Shown in pieces: positions 52,804 to 62,269 of a stretch of DNA of 64,000 bases. A program made the position numbers and the translations under genes. Origin of the DNA: Pseudomonadota bacterium (lineage in GTDB: Bacteria; Pseudomonadota; Alphaproteobacteria; Rhizobiales; Beijerinckiaceae); assembly GCA_021781815.1 (NCBI GenBank), contig JAJXWB010000013.1, positions 1 through 64,000 of the forward strand. The letters run 5' to 3'. Each line of letters begins with the position of its first letter. The first letter of the stretch is position 1. The notes under the pieces were generated by a model. The model was given only the letters and a program-made list of their open reading frames with translations, did not search any database and was not told where the DNA came from.

Positions 52804-52857
52804 CCCTCATCCGTCGCGCATTCGCGCGACACCTTCTCCCGCATTGGCGGGAGAAGG
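52804..52857. repeat. Family C REP-like double hairpin in opposite orientation to the 51524 copy
   Basis: ccctcatcc, gtcgcgc-attc-gcgcgac, then ccttctcccgc-attg-gcgggagaagg. Confidence 0.8.
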
Positions 52858-52865
52858 GCGCCACG

Positions 52866-53372
52866 TCACGGCTTGATGTACCGGAACCCCTGCTGCTCCA
52901 GCGCGGCGATCTCGCCGACCGCGGCGCGGATGACGTCCTCGCGCTTCACGCCGTAGAGGTCCCTGTCCGGATCGAGTCTTCGCACGATCAGGGTGTTGCG
53001 GCACACCTCGAATTTGACACCCTCGGCCTTGAGACGATCGATCGCCCGTTCGGCGGCGGCATTGCCTTTGGCCCACATCAGCAGGTCGACGCCGTCCCCT
53101 TGCAGCACGATCCTCAGATCGAGATTTTCAACGCCGACCGCCTCGACGTGGTTCTGCGCGACCTGCAGGAGGTGGCGAAAGCGGCCGTTGAACAGGCCGG
53201 CGGGCTGGTCGACGTGGTAGATCACGCGCTGCCTGCCGTACCCGTCGAAGGTCATGTCGCGCACCCAGGACGCCGTCGGACCTTTCGTGCGCCCGAAGGC
53301 GTAGGCGCCAATGGCGAGCGCGGCGACGCCGACGACGAGGGTCAAAGGAAGAGTGGCGCGCCTAAGATGCAT
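52866..53372 (-). CDS. Membrane-anchored/exported DsrE family protein
   Basis: N-terminal TM 'LPLTLVVGVAALAIGAYAFG'; 'RVIYHVDQPAGLFNGRFRHLLQVAQNHVEAVGVENLDLRIVLQGDGVDLL'. Confidence 0.72.
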   Translation of the reverse strand: MHLRRATLPLTLVVGVAALAIGAYAFGRTKGPTASWVRDMTFDGYGRQRVIYHVDQPAGLFNGRFRHLLQVAQNHVEAVGVENLDLRIVLQGDGVDLLMWAKGNAAAERAIDRLKAEGVKFEVCRNTLIVRRLDPDRDLYGVKREDVIRAAVGEIAALEQQGFRYIKP

Positions 53373-53514
53373 GGGAGCCTCGCTCCGGGCCGGCCCGCCC
53401 CGTTTCGGGACAACCCGCCGCCGGTCGCCTGCTTCGTCCAAGTTTCGCGCCGCGCTTGCCGGAACGGCGCCGGTTCTGTAGCAAACGCGCAAACAACGTA
53501 AATGAGAGCGCGCG

Positions 53515-54618
53515 ATGAACAGCTACAAGCTCCTGCTGCTGCCCGGCGACGGCATCGGCCCCGAAGTGATGGCCGAGGTCGAGAAGATGCTCGCGCGCCT
53601 GACAGAAATGGGCGTCGCCCGGTTCGAGACGGAGCGCGGCCTCGTCGGCGGCGCGGCCTATGACGCGCACGGCCAGGCGATTTCCGAGAGTGACATGGCG
53701 CTCGCGATGGCCGCAGACGCCGTGCTGTTCGGCGCGGTCGGCGGCCCGAAATGGGACGGCGTGCCCTACGAGGTCCGTCCGGAAGCGGGGCTGTTGCGCT
53801 TGCGGAAAGATCTTGCGCTGTTCGCCAATCTGCGTCCGGCGATCTGCTATCCGGCTCTCGCCGAGGCCTCCTCGCTCAAGCGCGAGATCGTCGAGGGCCT
53901 CGACATCATGATCGTGCGGGAGCTGACCGGCGGCGTCTATTTCGGCGAACCGAAGCAGATCATCGATCTCGGCAACGGCCAGAAGCGCGGCATCGACACG
54001 CAGGTCTACGACACCTACGAGATCGAGCGCATCGGCCGCGTCGCCTTCGAACTGGCTCGCAAGCGCCGCAACAAGGTGACGAGTTCCGAAAAGCGCAACG
54101 TCATGAAATCAGGCGTGCTCTGGCATGAGACGATCGTCGCCCTGCACAGGCGCGATTACGCGGACGTGACGCTCGAACACCAGCTTGCGGATTCACTGGC
54201 CATGCAGCTCGTGCGCTGGCCCAAGCAGTTCGATGTGATCGTCACCGACAATCTGTTCGGCGACATGCTCTCGGATATCGCAGCCATGCTGACGGGTTCG
54301 CTCGGCATGCTGCCGTCCGCCTCGCTCGGCGAGGTCGACAAGGCGACAGACAAGCGCCGCGCGCTCTATGAGCCGGTCCACGGCTCGGCGCCGGACATCG
54401 CCGGGAAGGGCATGGCCAATCCGATCGCCATGATCGGCTCGCTCGCCATGTGCCTGCGTTATTCATTCGGATTGGGAGATGCAGCCGATGCAGTCGACGC
54501 GGCGATCTCTGCTACGCTTGCAGCGGGCCTGCGCACGGCAGACATCAAGAGCGACGCGCGCGAGGCGATTTCGACATCGGCGATGGGCGACGCCATCATC
54601 GCGCGGCTGAAGGCCTAG
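53515..54618 (+). CDS. leuB: 3-isopropylmalate dehydrogenase
   Basis: '[21 protein letters not shown]', '[31 protein letters not shown]', '[24 protein letters not shown]'. Confidence 0.97.
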   Translation: MNSYKLLLLPGDGIGPEVMAEVEKMLARLTEMGVARFETERGLVGGAAYDAHGQAISESDMALAMAADAVLFGAVGGPKWDGVPYEVRPEAGLLRLRKDLALFANLRPAICYPALAEASSLKREIVEGLDIMIVRELTGGVYFGEPKQIIDLGNGQKRGIDTQVYDTYEIERIGRVAFELARKRRNKVTSSEKRNVMKSGVLWHETIVALHRRDYADVTLEHQLADSLAMQLVRWPKQFDVIVTDNLFGDMLSDIAAMLTGSLGMLPSASLGEVDKATDKRRALYEPVHGSAPDIAGKGMANPIAMIGSLAMCLRYSFGLGDAADAVDAAISATLAAGLRTADIKSDAREAISTSAMGDAIIARLKA

Positions 54619-54684
54619 CCGCCAGCGTGAACCCGCCCCCGGCCCGAATTGCGGGCCTCGGGGGCGGCCCCGTCGCGCCGCCTG

Positions 54685-54978
54685 CTAGAACGGGTAGCGG
54701 TAGCTCGGATCCGGGCGCCAGAGCAGATCCGGCGAATAGGATTCGTAGGGCTGGAAATTGTAAATCGTGTTCTGCAGCACGCTCAGTCGGTCGCGGCTGC
54801 CGACGGGCACCATCGTTCCCGGATCGAGAAATGAGCGCGGCCGGACGACGATCACGCCGGCGCGGGCATGGTGGGCATGGTGGATGCGCTTGCGCGGCCG
54901 CGCGTCAGCGGAGGCAGCGAACGTAAGCGCCGCTGCGGCGCAGATCGCCGCTGATATCAGTCTGGTTGAAAGTTTCAT
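54685..54978 (-). CDS. Small secreted basic/His-rich hypothetical protein
   Basis: Signal peptide MKLSTRLISAAICAAAALTFAASADA then 'RPRKRIHHAHHARAGVIVVRPRSFLDPGT'. Confidence 0.6.
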   Translation of the reverse strand: MKLSTRLISAAICAAAALTFAASADARPRKRIHHAHHARAGVIVVRPRSFLDPGTMVPVGSRDRLSVLQNTIYNFQPYESYSPDLLWRPDPSYRYPF

Positions 54979-55107
54979 TCTGGCGCCTCGCAGCAAATCG
55001 ATGAAAGTAAGTCTACCGCGGATTTCACTTCGGCGCATCCCTGCCGTGGCGATTTTGAATAGGATATAGAGCGGCGGGATCGCGTCGCCAGCCGTTCGGA
55101 GACTACA

Positions 55108-55947
55108 TCAGCGGCGCATTGCCGCATGCGCGACCGGTTTGGGCCGCGTCGGCGCAGTTGCGGCGCGCGGGCGTGGGCGCGGGCCGCTGCAGGCTGCATC
55201 GCGGGCAAGCTCGCTGCGCGCGAAGTACCGCTGCAATTCCTCGTCGTCGCTGGCGGCGGCGAGGTCGAGCCCTCCGATCAGACACGCCATCTGCCGGCGC
55301 GTAAATGCTGTTCCGTCTGGCCCGCAGGCGGCGCCGAACACTTGCAGCAGCGGTTCGTCCGCTGCGAAGCGGAATACAGCGCAGCCCTCGCGCGCGGCGG
55401 CCTGGCCCGGCGCGGCGATTCGCGCCTCGGCCCATTCGGCCTGTCCGAACCGGGTCAGAATGGCCGTCGCCCGGCCGAGCCCGTCGAGCGCAAGTCCCGC
55501 GTCGGCCGCGCGGCGCGCGCTTTCGACAAACAGGGTCTGGTTCGGCGCGCCTTCGCCGCCGACGCGATGCACGACAACCCGCAGATAGGGCTCCGCGCCG
55601 GTGAACACGCCGAAGGTCAGAACATCCTCGCGACCGCCTCCGGTCGAATGGCGTCGCATGCCGTAACTCGCCGCGGCGTGTGCGAATTCCGGCGCAGCGA
55701 AAGAATAGACGGGCAAGGGTTTTGGCGTCTCGACCCAGATCGGCGCCGGGGCCGGGGCCGCAGTCGGGCGTTCGGCGGGCGGGGCGATTGCCAGCACGAG
55801 ATAGATGACGCCCAGCATTGCGCCAAGTCCGCTGAACAGCGCGACTTCAAGGCGATGCCTGCGGGCCGCGCGCCCGGCGGCGGCGGCGATCGTGCCTGCC
55901 AGCCGGGCGATTTCCGGCCCGCCCGGTTGAAGAGCGATCAGGGTCAT
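55108..55947 (-). CDS. Hypothetical single-TM protein
   Basis: 279 aa; TM 'VALFSGLGAMLGVIYLVLAIAP'; no family recognised. Confidence 0.6.
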   Translation of the reverse strand: MTLIALQPGGPEIARLAGTIAAAAGRAARRHRLEVALFSGLGAMLGVIYLVLAIAPPAERPTAAPAPAPIWVETPKPLPVYSFAAPEFAHAAASYGMRRHSTGGGREDVLTFGVFTGAEPYLRVVVHRVGGEGAPNQTLFVESARRAADAGLALDGLGRATAILTRFGQAEWAEARIAAPGQAAAREGCAVFRFAADEPLLQVFGAACGPDGTAFTRRQMACLIGGLDLAAASDDEELQRYFARSELARDAACSGPRPRPRAATAPTRPKPVAHAAMRR

Positions 55948-56183
55948 GGACGCAACTCCGCGGCGTTGTGCAGCCTTGTCGGGCGCCCCCAACCTGTCCG
56001 GATGCGTTGAGCGATCCGTTAACTTCGACGCCGCGATTGAAATCAGCGTGAACGAGCCGTTGGCGGAAAAGGTTAACGACGGCCTCGGCCGGCGCGCGCC
56101 AAGGGCGTCGCAAGGCTTGCCCCCGCGGGCGCCCCGGTGTAGGGAAGCCCGCATCGGAGCGCATCGCGCCCTGAGGATCGGCC

Positions 56184-56252
56184 ATGTTCGCAATTTCGAC
56201 CATCACGGCGGCGACGACGAAAACGACGGCGAAAGCGGTCGTTAAGGCCTAG
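56184..56252 (+). CDS. Candidate Thr-rich leader peptide upstream of asd
   Basis: MFAISTITAATTKTTAKAVVKA*; TGAGGA Shine-Dalgarno at 56172-56177; 6 Thr and 2 Ile of 22 residues. Confidence 0.55.
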   Translation: MFAISTITAATTKTTAKAVVKA

Positions 56253-56271
56253 TTCATCCTCGCTCCGGCAT

Positions 56272-56321
56272 TCCCCCGGACCACGGGGGAGGTCCCGCAA
56301 GACGCGCGGACATCCGGGGGA
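56272..56321 (+). promoter_or_regulatory. Candidate attenuator-like mutually exclusive hairpins between leader ORF and asd
   Basis: tcccccg (56272-56278) can pair with cggggga (56284-56290), or the extended tcccccgga (56272-56280) with tccggggga (56313-56321). Confidence 0.5.
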
Positions 56322-56346
56322 GCCTCTCAAGAACGGGATCAATGCA

Positions 56347-57396
56347 ATGGGCTATCAGGCCGACGGCTATAAGGTCGCAATTGTCGGGGCCACGGGCAAC
56401 GTGGGCCGCGAAATGCTCGATATTCTGGCCGAGCGCCAATTTCCGGTGTCGGAGGTCGCGCCGCTCGCCTCCTCGCGCTCCATCGGCACGGAAGTCTCCT
56501 TCGGCGACAAGGTGCTGAAGTGCAAGCACCTCGACACCTACGATTTTTCCGACGTCGACATCTGCCTGATGTCGGCCGGCGGGACCGTGTCGAAGGACTG
56601 GAGCCCGAAGATCGGCGCGCAGGGTTGCGTCGTCATCGATAATTCGTCGGCCTGGCGCTACGACATGGACGTGCCGCTGATCGTGCCCGAGGTGAACGCG
56701 GATGCGGTCCAGGGCTTCCGCAAGAAGAACATCATCGCCAATCCGAACTGCTCGACCGCGCAACTCGTCGTCGCGCTGAAGCCGCTGCACGACCGCTTCG
56801 GGATCAAGCGCGTCGTCGTCTCGACCTATCAATCCGTATCGGGCGCGGGCAAGGAGGCGATGGACGAATTATTTGCGCAGACACGGGCGATTTTCGTGTC
56901 CGACGCCGTCGAATCGAAGAAGTTTCCCAAGCGCATCGCCTTCAATCTCATTCCGCAGATCGACGTCTTCATGGAGGACGGCTTCACCAAGGAGGAATGG
57001 AAGATGATGGCGGAGACGAAGAAGATCCTCGATCCCAGGATCAAGCTCGTCGCCACCTGCGTGCGTGTGCCCGTGTTCATCAGCCATTCGGAATCGGTCA
57101 ATGTCGAATTCGAGAAGCCGGTCACTGCCGACGAGGCGCGTGGTATCCTGCGCGAGGCGCCGGGCGTGCTGGTGATCGACAAGCACGAGCCCGGCGGTTA
57201 CATCACGCCGCACGAGGCGGCCGGCGAAGACGCCACCTACGTCTCGCGCATCCGCGAGGATGCAACGGTCGAGAACGGCCTCGCGTTCTGGTGCGTCAGC
57301 GACAATCTGCGCAAGGGCGCGGCGCTCAACGCGGTGCAGATCGCCGAAACGCTCGCCAACCGCAAGCTGATCACGCCGAAAAAGAAGGCGGCGTGA
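56347..57396 (+). CDS. asd: Aspartate-semialdehyde dehydrogenase
   Basis: 'YKVAIVGATGNVGREMLDILAERQFPVSEVAPLASSRS', 'IIANPNCSTAQLVVALKPLHD', 'VVVSTYQSVSGAGKEAMDEL'. Confidence 0.97.
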   Translation: MGYQADGYKVAIVGATGNVGREMLDILAERQFPVSEVAPLASSRSIGTEVSFGDKVLKCKHLDTYDFSDVDICLMSAGGTVSKDWSPKIGAQGCVVIDNSSAWRYDMDVPLIVPEVNADAVQGFRKKNIIANPNCSTAQLVVALKPLHDRFGIKRVVVSTYQSVSGAGKEAMDELFAQTRAIFVSDAVESKKFPKRIAFNLIPQIDVFMEDGFTKEEWKMMAETKKILDPRIKLVATCVRVPVFISHSESVNVEFEKPVTADEARGILREAPGVLVIDKHEPGGYITPHEAAGEDATYVSRIREDATVENGLAFWCVSDNLRKGAALNAVQIAETLANRKLITPKKKAA

Positions 57397-57418
57397 GGCA
57401 AGGGGCGGACCGTCCGGG

Positions 57419-57985
57419 TCAGGAGAACCTCTTCACCCAGGCGACATATCGGTCCATCCAGCCCTGCACGAAGGCGCGGCTCATCGGGCCGATGTCGCCT
57501 TGCGCGTCGAACAATCCCTCCTTCATCTGGAGGAAGGCTTCCGGGCCCGGCATCGTCGGCATGTCCAGATAGGCGAGCACGTTGCGCAGGTTCTGTTGCG
57601 CCAGCGCCGTGCCGACCGCGCCGGGCGAGACGCCGATGACGCCCGCCGGCTTGCCGGCCCAGGCGTTCTGGCCGTAGGGCCGCGAGCCGTGGTCGATCGC
57701 ATTCTTGAGAACGCCGGGAATGGAGCGATTATATTCCGCGGTGACGAAGATCACGCCGTTCGCCGCAGCGATGTCGGCTTTCATCCGCATGACGGCCGGC
57801 GCCTGACGAGCGTCGTCGTCCTGATTGTAGAGCGGCAGGTCGCCGATTTCGACCTGATGCAAATCAAAATCCTTCGGCGCGCGCAACACAAGCGCGCGCG
57901 CCAGGGTCCGGTTGAACGACTCCCTGCGCAGACTGCCGACGACCACGGCGATTCGATAGCTGTCCAAACACGCCTCCTGTCTCAA
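57419..57985 (-). CDS. NADPH-dependent FMN reductase family protein
   Basis: 'IAVVVGSLRRESFNRTLARAL', 'VIFVTAEYNRSIPGVLKNAIDHGSRPYGQNAWAGKPAGVIGVSPGA'. Confidence 0.9.
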   Translation of the reverse strand: MRQEACLDSYRIAVVVGSLRRESFNRTLARALVLRAPKDFDLHQVEIGDLPLYNQDDDARQAPAVMRMKADIAAANGVIFVTAEYNRSIPGVLKNAIDHGSRPYGQNAWAGKPAGVIGVSPGAVGTALAQQNLRNVLAYLDMPTMPGPEAFLQMKEGLFDAQGDIGPMSRAFVQGWMDRYVAWVKRFS

Positions 57986-58182
57986 CGATCAAGCGCCGAA
58001 ATCAGATTTGGGACGGCGCAGCCCGGCTGACGGCGCGATGGTCGTCGCTGGCGCGACGCGACGACTCAGGCAGGCGCCTGATTGTGAAAGCAGATGTAGG
58101 GCGTTCGCCTGGCGCATCGAGGCCTGCGCGTCGCGCGCGCCCGCGCCGTCGTGCAAGCCGCGGCGGCGCCGAAACGCCGGGC

Positions 58183-58893
58183 TCAGAAACGCGGCGTGTC
58201 GAAAACTGCGCGCCACGCCTCTTCAGCCACCGGCTCGAACACGCCGCGCGTTTCGTCGAGCGCCAGCAGCCTGCCGTCAGCCACGCCGAAATAGGCGCCG
58301 TGAATGGAAAGCCGCCCCTTTTCCTCAAGCGTGCGAATGCAGGGGAAGCTCCGGAGGTTTTCGATGCTCTGGCGCACCGACTGGAAGGCGAGCTGCTCGA
58401 CGTAGGCGGCGTCGATCGCCCGCGGCGGCGCTCCCAGCCGCTGCGCCGCCGGCGCGATCAGCTTGATCCACTGGCCAATGAAATCGCCGGGCGACAACGG
58501 GCGGATATAGGGGTCGGCTTCGTTTTCGGCATAGGCCTTCACGCCGCCGCAGGACTCGTGGCCCATGACGATGATGTGCTCGACCCGCAGGCCCATCACG
58601 CCGAACTCGAGCGCGGCCGAGGTGGAGTGATAATCGTCGTTCGGCTTGTAGGGCGGCACAAGGGCCGCGACATTGCGCAGCACGAAGATTTCGCCGGGAC
58701 TCGCATCGAAGATGACTTCCGGGGCGACGCGCGAATCGGAACAGCCGATCAGCATCATCCGCGGCTTCTGGCCCGATTGCGCCAGCGTCTCGAACCGTCG
58801 CCGTTCGTTCGGGAACCGGCCCTCAAGAAACGCGCGATACCCCTCGACAAGCCGATCAGGCAGCGGCCCGCTGTTCGTGTCCATTGTACTCAT
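58183..58893 (-). CDS. Beta-class carbonic anhydrase
   Basis: 'MLIGCSDSRVAPEVIFDASPGEIFVLRNVAALVPPY', 'VMGHESCGGVKAY'. Confidence 0.95.
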   Translation of the reverse strand: MSTMDTNSGPLPDRLVEGYRAFLEGRFPNERRRFETLAQSGQKPRMMLIGCSDSRVAPEVIFDASPGEIFVLRNVAALVPPYKPNDDYHSTSAALEFGVMGLRVEHIIVMGHESCGGVKAYAENEADPYIRPLSPGDFIGQWIKLIAPAAQRLGAPPRAIDAAYVEQLAFQSVRQSIENLRSFPCIRTLEEKGRLSIHGAYFGVADGRLLALDETRGVFEPVAEEAWRAVFDTPRF

Positions 58894-58974
58894 ATGCTTG
58901 TTTTGCCGCGCCGCGCGATCAAAGCCAAGAGATTTCGTACTTGATGAACGTTTCGGGCGAGGCCGCTAATGAAA

Positions 58975-58999
58975 GAAGCCCGGCCAATGGCCGGGCTTC
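58975..58999 (-). terminator. Terminator-like hairpin downstream of Omp gene
   Basis: gaagcccggcc-aat-ggccgggcttc (11-bp perfect stem), minus-strand tail tttcatt. Confidence 0.7.
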
Positions 59000-59022
59000 G
59001 ACAAGCGCGTCTTGACGCGATC

Positions 59023-59670
59023 TCAGTACTTGGCGACGACCGGAGCCATCGGCGAGCTGAAGTGATAGGAGACGCCGAGGCGCACGGCGTTCTCGGTGCG
59101 GTGAGCGGTCGAGTAGCCGACCATGTGGTTGCCGAAGTCGCTGTAGCGATATTCGAGGCGGGCCGACCAGTTCGGCGCGAAGGCGTATTCCGCGCCGCCG
59201 CCGACCGTCCAGCCGAGGCGGGTCGTGTCGGAGTTGTTATAGAAATAGTTGCCGCCGTTGCCGCCGCCGGCGACAGCCAGACCGCCGGTCACGTAAAGCA
59301 GAGTGCGGTCGAAGCCGAGACCCAGACGGCCACGCAGCGAGGCGCGCAGCGCCGAATTATAGAGCGAGGTTCCCTCGACATCGCCTTCCACGCCGAACAC
59401 GGCCGGGCCGCTCTGATAGAGATAGCCGACATGGCCGCCGCCGACGAAGCCATTCTTGTTGACGCTCAGGGCGCCGAGGAACGGCGAATCGACGGAAACC
59501 TTGTCCCAGGCGTAGCCGGCCTGCACACCGGCGTAGAAGCCGGTCCAGGTGAAGATCGGCGCAGCGTAAACCGGCGCGGGAGCGACGCGGCGCGACGGCA
59601 GATCGGCCGCCATGACGGCGGTCGAGGAGGCGCCGAGCAGCAGTGCGGCGGCGAAAATCTTCGAATTCAT
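59023..59670 (-). CDS. Outer membrane beta-barrel protein (Omp25/31 type)
   Basis: Signal peptide; 'FTWTGFYAGVQAGYAWDKV...GFVGGGHVGYLYQSGPAVFGVEGDVEGT...LEYRYSDFG...VRLGVSYHF'. Confidence 0.9.
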   Translation of the reverse strand: MNSKIFAAALLLGASSTAVMAADLPSRRVAPAPVYAAPIFTWTGFYAGVQAGYAWDKVSVDSPFLGALSVNKNGFVGGGHVGYLYQSGPAVFGVEGDVEGTSLYNSALRASLRGRLGLGFDRTLLYVTGGLAVAGGGNGGNYFYNNSDTTRLGWTVGGGAEYAFAPNWSARLEYRYSDFGNHMVGYSTAHRTENAVRLGVSYHFSSPMAPVVAKY

Positions 59671-60020
59671 TGCAGTCTCCAGTTTGATCTCGGTGCGCAG
59701 GCGCGTTCGCGACTCAACGCAGATGAGCGACATGCGCTCGTGACGGGTATATGCGTTGCCGCACTGCGGTAGCGCAAGCGCCGAAACCCTGATTCCGTCG
59801 CCCCAAACCCATAAGATTCAGGCCTGTGGCTCATCCGCCACGTTGTATTTCCCGCACACGCCCGGAGAATTTGATAATGAGGCGGACAGGTCTGCGACAC
59901 GCCACGTTTCGGTCGCAATTGACGGGCTAGCGGCGGCGAAGTCGCCTCAATCAAAATGACCATAGCGTGACAGCGGCGTCGCAACTATTGTGCGCCGCGA
60001 CACTCGATCCGGAGCGCCTA

Positions 60021-60899
60021 ATGACCCTTCGCCCGCGCCGTTCCTGCCTCTATATGCCAGGCTCCAATGCCCGCGCGCTCGAAAAGGCGCGGACGCTGCC
60101 GGCCGACGCGCTGATTCTCGATCTTGAGGACGCCGTGGCGCCCGACGCCAAGGCGACAGCGCGCAATCAGGTGGCCGATGCGGTCAAGGCCGGGGGATTC
60201 GGCAAGCGTGAGATCGTCATCCGCGTCAATTCGCCGCAGACGCCCTGGGGGGCGGAAGACATGATAGCCGCGGCGCAGGCCGCCCCCGACGCGATCCTGG
60301 TGCCAAAAGTCTCCACCCCCGGCGATATCATGATGGCGGCCAAGGCCTTGCGCGACGCCGGCGCGCCCGAGAAGACCCGGCTGTGGGCGATGATGGAGAC
60401 GCCGCTCGCCATGCTCAACGCCGATTCGATCGCGCGCACGGCGGCCGATCCCGCGTCGCGGCTGTCGGTATTCGTCATGGGCACCAACGATCTGGCCAAG
60501 GAGACGCGGGCGCGGCTCACGCCCGGCCGACCGTCCATGCTCGCCTGGCTCTCGATCTGCGTCGCCGCCGCGCGGGCGCACAGAGTCGAGATCATCGACG
60601 GCGTTTACAACGACTTCTCGAACGAGGCGGGGTTGCGCGCGGAATGCGAGCAGGGCCGCGACTTCGGCATGGACGGAAAGACGTTGATCCACCCCAGCCA
60701 GGTAGGTCCATGCAACGAGATTTTCGCCCCGTCCGCAGACGAAGTCGAATGGGCGCGCAAGATCATCGCGGTCTTCAGCGAGCAGGCCAACGCCGGCAAG
60801 GGCGCGCTTCAGATCGAAGGCCGCATGGTCGAATTGCTGCACGTCGAAATGGCGCGGCGAACAGTGGCGATCGCTGAAGCCATCGCTGCGCTCGGCTGA
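60021..60899 (+). CDS. HpcH/HpaI aldolase / citrate lyase beta-like CoA ester lyase
   Basis: 'RRSCLYMPGSNARALEKARTLPADALILDLEDAVAPDAKATAR', 'FGMDGKTLIHPSQVGPCNEIFAPS'. Confidence 0.92.
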   Translation: MTLRPRRSCLYMPGSNARALEKARTLPADALILDLEDAVAPDAKATARNQVADAVKAGGFGKREIVIRVNSPQTPWGAEDMIAAAQAAPDAILVPKVSTPGDIMMAAKALRDAGAPEKTRLWAMMETPLAMLNADSIARTAADPASRLSVFVMGTNDLAKETRARLTPGRPSMLAWLSICVAAARAHRVEIIDGVYNDFSNEAGLRAECEQGRDFGMDGKTLIHPSQVGPCNEIFAPSADEVEWARKIIAVFSEQANAGKGALQIEGRMVELLHVEMARRTVAIAEAIAALG

Positions 60900-60967
60900 T
60901 CGCGCTGCGTTTCAAACGCGGCTGTTCCGCGCTATAAGCGGACGCCTTCACAAGACGGACTACGGCG

Positions 60968-62248
60968 ATGCAGCGCGAGGGAACATCCGACGATCGACGC
61001 GCCGCCTCGCGCCGTGATCCGCCGATCATCGAGGGCGAGGCGCAGGAGCTTGGACCGGCGCCAGCGGCTGATGGCGCGCCGGCGCCGGACGCCGACGAAC
61101 CGCAGCCAATTATCGACACGCCGCTTGAAGACGCGCCAATGCAGGATGCGATCGCCGCGCCGCCCCCGCGCCGCCGCCGGTCTGCCGGCCTCATTGCGTC
61201 GGTCGGCCTGATCCTGATTGTCGGCGCGGGCGCGGTCGCCTGGATCGCCGAGCCGGGCCATACGCCGTCCGACCTTCGCTCGAAGATCGCAGCCCTGCTG
61301 CCGGAGAGCGCGCAGCGCGGTCTCGGTTTTGCGCCGGAAGAAATTGCCGGCCCCAAAAAGGAGGCGACCGCCGCGCCCGCGGCGGAGGAGCGGACGACGC
61401 CAGCGGAGCGCCCGCCGGCGGAAGCGGCGACGCCCGCAACCGAGCCGGCGGCGACCGCGCCGACAGGCGCAGAGGCTGGTCGGGAGCGTCCGGCCACGGG
61501 GCCTGAATCCACGCCGGCCGCTGCTGCTTCGGCATCGGAACCCACGCCGGGCGCCGGCGCAATGGAAACAGCGCAGGGCGCGCCGGAGGCGGCCGCGCAG
61601 ACCGCGTCGCTCGCCGCACGGATCGATTCGCTCGCCGATCGGGTCGCCGCGCTCGAAGCGCGGCTCGATCAGCCCAAAACCGGCCAGCGCGCGCCGCAGG
61701 AGCGCGAAAACGCGCCCTCCGCAGACCTCGGCGCGGCCGCGGCGCGCGTCGTCGTCGCGCAGGCGCTCACGCAGGCGCTGTCGTCCGGCCGGGCTCTGGA
61801 CAGCGAAGTTTCGGCCTTGCGGGCGCTCGGCGTTTCGGACGACCGCCTGTCGGAATTCTCGCCATACTTGCAGGTGGCCGCGCCAGACGCCGCGCAATTC
61901 GCCGCGCAATGGACCAAGCTGCGGCGCAAGATCGTGAGCGCGGACGCCGCGCCGGCAGGCGCCGGCTGGACCGAACGGTTGCTCGACAAGGCCAGGGGAC
62001 TCGTGAAGATCGAGCCCGTGGGCGCCCAGTCCGGCTCGTCCGCCGCCGCAATCTATTCCCGCGTCGAGGCCGCGTTGCAGCGCGGCGATCTCGCAACCGC
62101 CGCACAGACAGCGGACACCCTGCCCGAAAGCGCGAAAGCGATCGTCGCCGACTGGCGCGCCGCCCTCATGCTGCGCGCCAAGGCGGACGCAGCGGCGCAG
62201 GATATCCTTTCGAATTCGATCGCCGCGTTCGCGCGGCCAAAATCATAA
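60968..62248 (+). CDS. Alphaproteobacterial Mic60/mitofilin-like inner membrane protein (COG4223 type)
   Basis: N-terminal acidic region, one TM 'SAGLIASVGLILIVGAGAVAWIAEP', A/P/E-rich linker, coiled coil and C-terminal 'VRSGSSAAAIYSRVEAALQRGDLATAAQTADTLPESAKAIVADWRAAL'-type segment. Confidence 0.75.
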   Translation: MQREGTSDDRRAASRRDPPIIEGEAQELGPAPAADGAPAPDADEPQPIIDTPLEDAPMQDAIAAPPPRRRRSAGLIASVGLILIVGAGAVAWIAEPGHTPSDLRSKIAALLPESAQRGLGFAPEEIAGPKKEATAAPAAEERTTPAERPPAEAATPATEPAATAPTGAEAGRERPATGPESTPAAAASASEPTPGAGAMETAQGAPEAAAQTASLAARIDSLADRVAALEARLDQPKTGQRAPQERENAPSADLGAAAARVVVAQALTQALSSGRALDSEVSALRALGVSDDRLSEFSPYLQVAAPDAAQFAAQWTKLRRKIVSADAAPAGAGWTERLLDKARGLVKIEPVGAQSGSSAAAIYSRVEAALQRGDLATAAQTADTLPESAKAIVADWRAALMLRAKADAAAQDILSNSIAAFARPKS

Positions 62249-62269
62249 TCAGCCGCGAGGCAGCGTTTC

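Noticed and set aside
56251-56346. Classical intrinsic terminator in front of asd
   Set aside because: GC-rich hairpins are present but no U-tract follows, so only an attenuator-like arrangement is proposed.
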